NCBI GenBank assembly: GCA_021779635.1
Contig: JAJYAH010000331.1
Span: 1 to 7,472, forward strand
Length of the DNA stretch: 7,472 nucleotides
Reading direction: 5' to 3'
DNA from: Pseudomonadota bacterium
Lineage (GTDB): Bacteria; Pseudomonadota; Alphaproteobacteria; Rhizobiales; Xanthobacteraceae
The notes under the pieces were generated by a model, which had not been told where the DNA came from, ran no database searches, and saw only the letters and a list, made by a program, of their open reading frames with translations. Numbering within the stretch: position 1 is the first letter of the stretch; each line of letters opens with the position of its first letter. Positions 5,797 to 7,472 of the stretch are shown here, piece after piece. Both the position numbers and the translations under genes were made by a program.

Positions 5797-5830
5797 AATA
5801 GCTATTTTTTAGCTATGCAATAGCTGTTTT
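5797..5830. repeat. Three TAGCT direct repeats at 11-bp intervals (probable operator)
   Basis: TAGCT occurs at 5799-5803, 5810-5814 and 5821-5825, starts exactly 11 bp apart. The first and third lie in longer near-identical units (AATAGCTATTTT at 5797 and AATAGCTGTTTT at 5819). AGCT is self-complementary, so each copy can bind a symmetric dimer, and the 11-bp step puts all copies on one face of the helix. The array sits between the Ubl-E2 start and the -35 of the divergent RHH promoter. Ribbon-helix-helix proteins commonly bind such short tandem sites, and the RHH gene begins 70 bp away, so autoregulation and control of both directions is the natural inference. Confidence 0.55.
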
Positions 5831-5844
5831 ACATATAAATTGTG

Positions 5845-5873
5845 TTGACTTTTTCCGGCCGGCACCTTATCTT
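5845..5873 (+). promoter_or_regulatory. Sigma70-like promoter of the RHH-GNAT-XRE operon
   Basis: TTGACT at 5845-5850 and TATCTT at 5868-5873 are separated by exactly 17 bp. The expected start of transcription near 5880 leaves a ~20-nt leader before the ATG at 5901 and excludes translation from the in-frame GTG at 5877. The TAGCT repeats end 19 bp upstream of the -35. The block 5790-5850 is strikingly AT-rich against the GC-rich surroundings. I could not identify an equally good promoter for the divergent Ubl-E2 operon, though it must start in the same interval. Confidence 0.65.
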
Positions 5874-5886
5874 CCCGTGCCCACTC

Positions 5887-5895
5887 GGAGAGGAG
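5887..5895 (+). promoter_or_regulatory. Strong ribosome binding site of the RHH gene
   Basis: GGAGAGGAG, 5 nt before the ATG at 5901. This fixes the start and suggests strong expression of the small regulator. Confidence 0.7.
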
Positions 5896-5900
5896 TCCTT

Positions 5901-6107
5901 ATGAAAAAGACAATGACGCTCAATCTAACGGACGCCGAAATGCAGGCGCTTGAGCAACTGTCCGACAAAAAAGACCTGAGCAAGACCGCTGTGCTGCGTC
6001 AGGCCTTGAAGCTGTATCAGCTGGTCGATGTCCGCCTGCAGCATGGCGGCAAGCTGTTCTTCGAGGATGATGCCACGAAGGAAAAAGCCGAGCTGATGGT
6101 GCTGTAA
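5901..6107 (+). CDS. Ribbon-helix-helix (CopG/Arc-like) regulator
   Basis: A 68-residue protein. The N-terminal strand KKTMTLNLT, the helix DAEMQALEQLSDKKD and the second helix LSKTAVLRQALKLYQLV form the ribbon-helix-helix pattern: an antiparallel strand from two subunits that reads the major groove, with two helices for dimerisation. The last ~25 residues (HGGKLFFEDDATKEKAELMVL) contain a short acidic-hydrophobic segment often seen in RHH proteins of this size ('GG.L...D..G....L...'). It lies 3 nt upstream of the GNAT gene. It probably represses its own promoter through the TAGCT array, and may also act on the divergent ubiquitin-like operon. It could alternatively be the antitoxin half of a module with the acetyltransferase. 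Confidence 0.75.
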   Translation: MKKTMTLNLTDAEMQALEQLSDKKDLSKTAVLRQALKLYQLVDVRLQHGGKLFFEDDATKEKAELMVL

Positions 6108-6110
6108 ACC

Positions 6111-6713
6111 GTGACCGAGCATCCGATCCTTTTGCTGGACAAACGAACGGGTAAATTCGTGCCCGCCAAACTGGTCGAGACCATCAACGAGGGCCATTTG
6201 GCCAGCGTCGAAAAGGAATGGATGCCCATCCTTCTTCGAAGGTTGCGAGAGCTTGTCGACCAACGCCAGCCGCTGCCGGAAAACCGGCACTGGGTGTGGC
6301 GCGACAAGGTTGCCCGTATCCGGGGGCTGTTGGCGTACAGAACATTTGCGATCGTGTGCGAGGGCCAGACCCAGGGCCTCATTCAGATCAATACAGCCGG
6401 CACCTGCCGCCTCCCGGGGCAGGTTGGCAAACCACTCGCCTATGTGGACTACCTAGAGACCGCCCCCTGGAACCGCGGTTCGATGGTTCGGCAACCCCAC
6501 TTCGGCCTCGTCGGCACGGTCCTGATTCGTGCCGCGATCGAAGTGAGCCTGGAAGAAGGATTTCATGGCCGCATCGGCCTGCATTCGCTGCCGCAATCTG
6601 AGGCCTTCTACGTACAGGCGTGCGAGATGACTGAACTTGGTATCGACGGCACCTATGAGAACCTCAAATATTTCGAGATGACGCCCGAACAAGCAGCGTC
6701 GTTCTCGGGTTAG
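6111..6713 (+). CDS. GNAT-like N-acetyltransferase
   Basis: A 200-residue protein. The C-terminal half shows GNAT features: the strand VDYLETAPWNR (138-148), FGLVGTVLIRAAIEVSLEEGF (156-176) as the acetyl-CoA-binding loop and helix, then GRIGLHSLPQSEAFYVQACEM, the next strand and helix with the typical SE/AFY pattern. The N-terminal ~100 residues are less clear and include RHWVWRDK. The pyrophosphate loop is looser than the textbook Q/RxxGxG/A, with Val where the last small residue is expected, so activity is not certain. The GTG start at 6111 follows the RHH stop by 3 nt and has no strong ribosome site, so translation is probably coupled to the RHH gene. The substrate is unknown; an RHH-GNAT pair resembles tRNA-acetylating toxin modules such as TacAT, but this protein is longer than those toxins. 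Confidence 0.65.
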   Translation: MTEHPILLLDKRTGKFVPAKLVETINEGHLASVEKEWMPILLRRLRELVDQRQPLPENRHWVWRDKVARIRGLLAYRTFAIVCEGQTQGLIQINTAGTCRLPGQVGKPLAYVDYLETAPWNRGSMVRQPHFGLVGTVLIRAAIEVSLEEGFHGRIGLHSLPQSEAFYVQACEMTELGIDGTYENLKYFEMTPEQAASFSG

Positions 6714-6720
6714 GACAACC

Positions 6721-7206
6721 ATGAAACTCGTAATCACGAGGGAATGGTTCGAACGCAAAGCCAGGCTGGAAGGCGATTTTGAGATCGCAGCCGGCATGCT
6801 TGCAAGGGACCCGTCCCCGGAGGAGATCGCGACGCGGTCGGCCCCCGAAATAGATCTGGCGACCCGCTTCGCCTTTGGCTCGCTTGTCGAAGCCATGCGC
6901 CGAAAGAGCGGTCTCACCATGGAAAAGCTGGCCGAGAAGGCCAGCGTCGATGTGGCTGAGATTCGCAATATCGAACGCGACGCGCATTATCGGGCTGAGC
7001 CGCGCACTGTCTATCAGCTCGCATCGACCTTTGGGCTGCCTAACAAGGCGCTTTTACAGCTATCCGGGAATTCCGCCGCCAGCGACGCCAGCATGCATGA
7101 ACATGCCATGCAGTTTGCGGCGCGCTCCGGCGGGTCTGTGCAGCCCCTGTCCAAGGACGAGAAGCGCGCGCTCGAGGAATTCATCGCTTACTTGGCGAAG
7201 CAATAG
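6721..7206 (+). CDS. XRE-family helix-turn-helix regulator
   Basis: A 161-residue protein. Residues ~50-115 form a Cro/C1-type helix-turn-helix: FGSLVEAMRRKSGLTMEKLA, then SVDVAEIRNIERD as the recognition region and PRTVYQLASTFGLP. An N-terminal extension of ~45 residues (EGDFEIAAGMLARDP) and a C-terminal helix (KDEKRALEEFIAYLAKQ) flank it. The ATG at 6721 has AGGA five nt upstream, overlapping the GNAT stop. Such regulators are usually followed by an ImmA/IrrE metallopeptidase gene that cleaves them under stress; here the following gene is only a stub. That could leave the regulator without its usual release mechanism. Confidence 0.8.
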   Translation: MKLVITREWFERKARLEGDFEIAAGMLARDPSPEEIATRSAPEIDLATRFAFGSLVEAMRRKSGLTMEKLAEKASVDVAEIRNIERDAHYRAEPRTVYQLASTFGLPNKALLQLSGNSAASDASMHEHAMQFAARSGGSVQPLSKDEKRALEEFIAYLAKQ

Positions 7207-7217
7207 AGGCCTATGTC

Positions 7218-7364
7218 GTGCGGAACATTCTTTTGAGCCGACCGACGGCGACTGACATTGAAAGCCAGGTGAACAAGGTCCTGCGGGGGCTCGGCAATCC
7301 TGAGCCTCCGCTGAACCTTGACGATGTCCGCGAACTGCTGCGCCTCGACCGCGGCTACTTGTAG
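7218..7364 (+). pseudogene. ImmA/IrrE-like metallopeptidase, N-terminal stub
   Basis: The GTG at 7218 is preceded by AGAGG eight nt upstream and lies 11 nt after the XRE stop. The 48 encoded residues (including IESQVNKVLRGLG, PEPPLNLDDVRELLRLDRGYL) resemble the N-terminus of ImmA/IrrE peptidases that partner XRE regulators. A TAG at 7362-7364 ends the frame before the zinc-binding HExxH helix could appear. The same frame stays open after the stop to the window end at 7472, but the translated text there (HFLLELSDNGAGVVLTLF) does not look like the rest of an ImmA protein. I therefore favour a deletion or insertion junction near 7359-7365 over a simple nonsense mutation. The 7365-7472 stretch holds nothing I recognise. 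Confidence 0.5.
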
Positions 7365-7472
7365 CGGCTTGCCAACATAAGCGCCTCTGCTCGCAAACAT
7401 CGGCATTTTCTGCTCGAATTATCTGACAATGGAGCGGGCGTCGTGCTCACGCTCTTTGCCAATGTGCTCGCA

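Noticed and set aside
5362..5823. + strand open frame of 153 codons opposite the Ubl-E2 gene
   Set aside because: Antisense shadow of the Ubl domains; runs through the divergent control region and has no ribosome site or family motif.

Overview
The window is a 7.5 kb piece of an accessory (genomic-island) region, most likely from a high-GC alphaproteobacterium. This guess rests on GC-rich third codon positions, the type of large serine recombinase remnant at the left edge, the Fic/winged-helix remnant and the XRE-ImmA pair. I see no housekeeping genes, tRNA, rRNA or CRISPR array. All family calls come from reading motifs in the translated sequence; no database search was run.

Left edge (1-1068): debris of mobile or exchanged DNA. 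It holds the C-terminal part of a large serine recombinase on the + strand and the C-terminal winged-helix part of a Fic-family protein on the - strand. Both have lost their catalytic domains within the window.

Centre (1069-5742, all - strand): six tightly packed genes, read right to left. First comes a ubiquitin-like conjugation operon of the 'multi-ubiquitin' (6E / Bub-like) type: (i) two beta-grasp ubiquitin-like domains fused to a prokaryotic E2, (ii) a JAB/JAMM deubiquitinase fused to a ThiF-type E1, and (iii) a DUF6527-type zinc protein. These overlap by 4 nt and 1 nt. After an 86-bp gap containing a perfect 16-bp palindrome and a possible promoter comes a second set: a small helical protein of unknown function, a zinc metallopeptidase (HELGH, EHFAD and THP motifs), and a dCTP-deaminase/dUTPase-family nucleotide enzyme. 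This second trio, joined to a ubiquitin-like pathway, is the best candidate in the window for an undescribed stress- or phage-response cassette.

Right side (5743-7472, + strand): a divergent AT-rich control region with three TAGCT copies spaced exactly 11 bp apart and a good sigma70-like promoter. It precedes a ribbon-helix-helix regulator, a GNAT-like acetyltransferase, an XRE regulator and the N-terminal stub of an ImmA/IrrE-like metallopeptidase, which stops after 48 codons.

Inferred logic: the ubiquitin-like pathway attaches and removes a protein tag. The protease plus nucleotide-pool enzyme could be an effector arm that lowers dCTP or changes dUTP. The divergent RHH/XRE genes could control expression. 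The link between these arms is inferred from gene order only.
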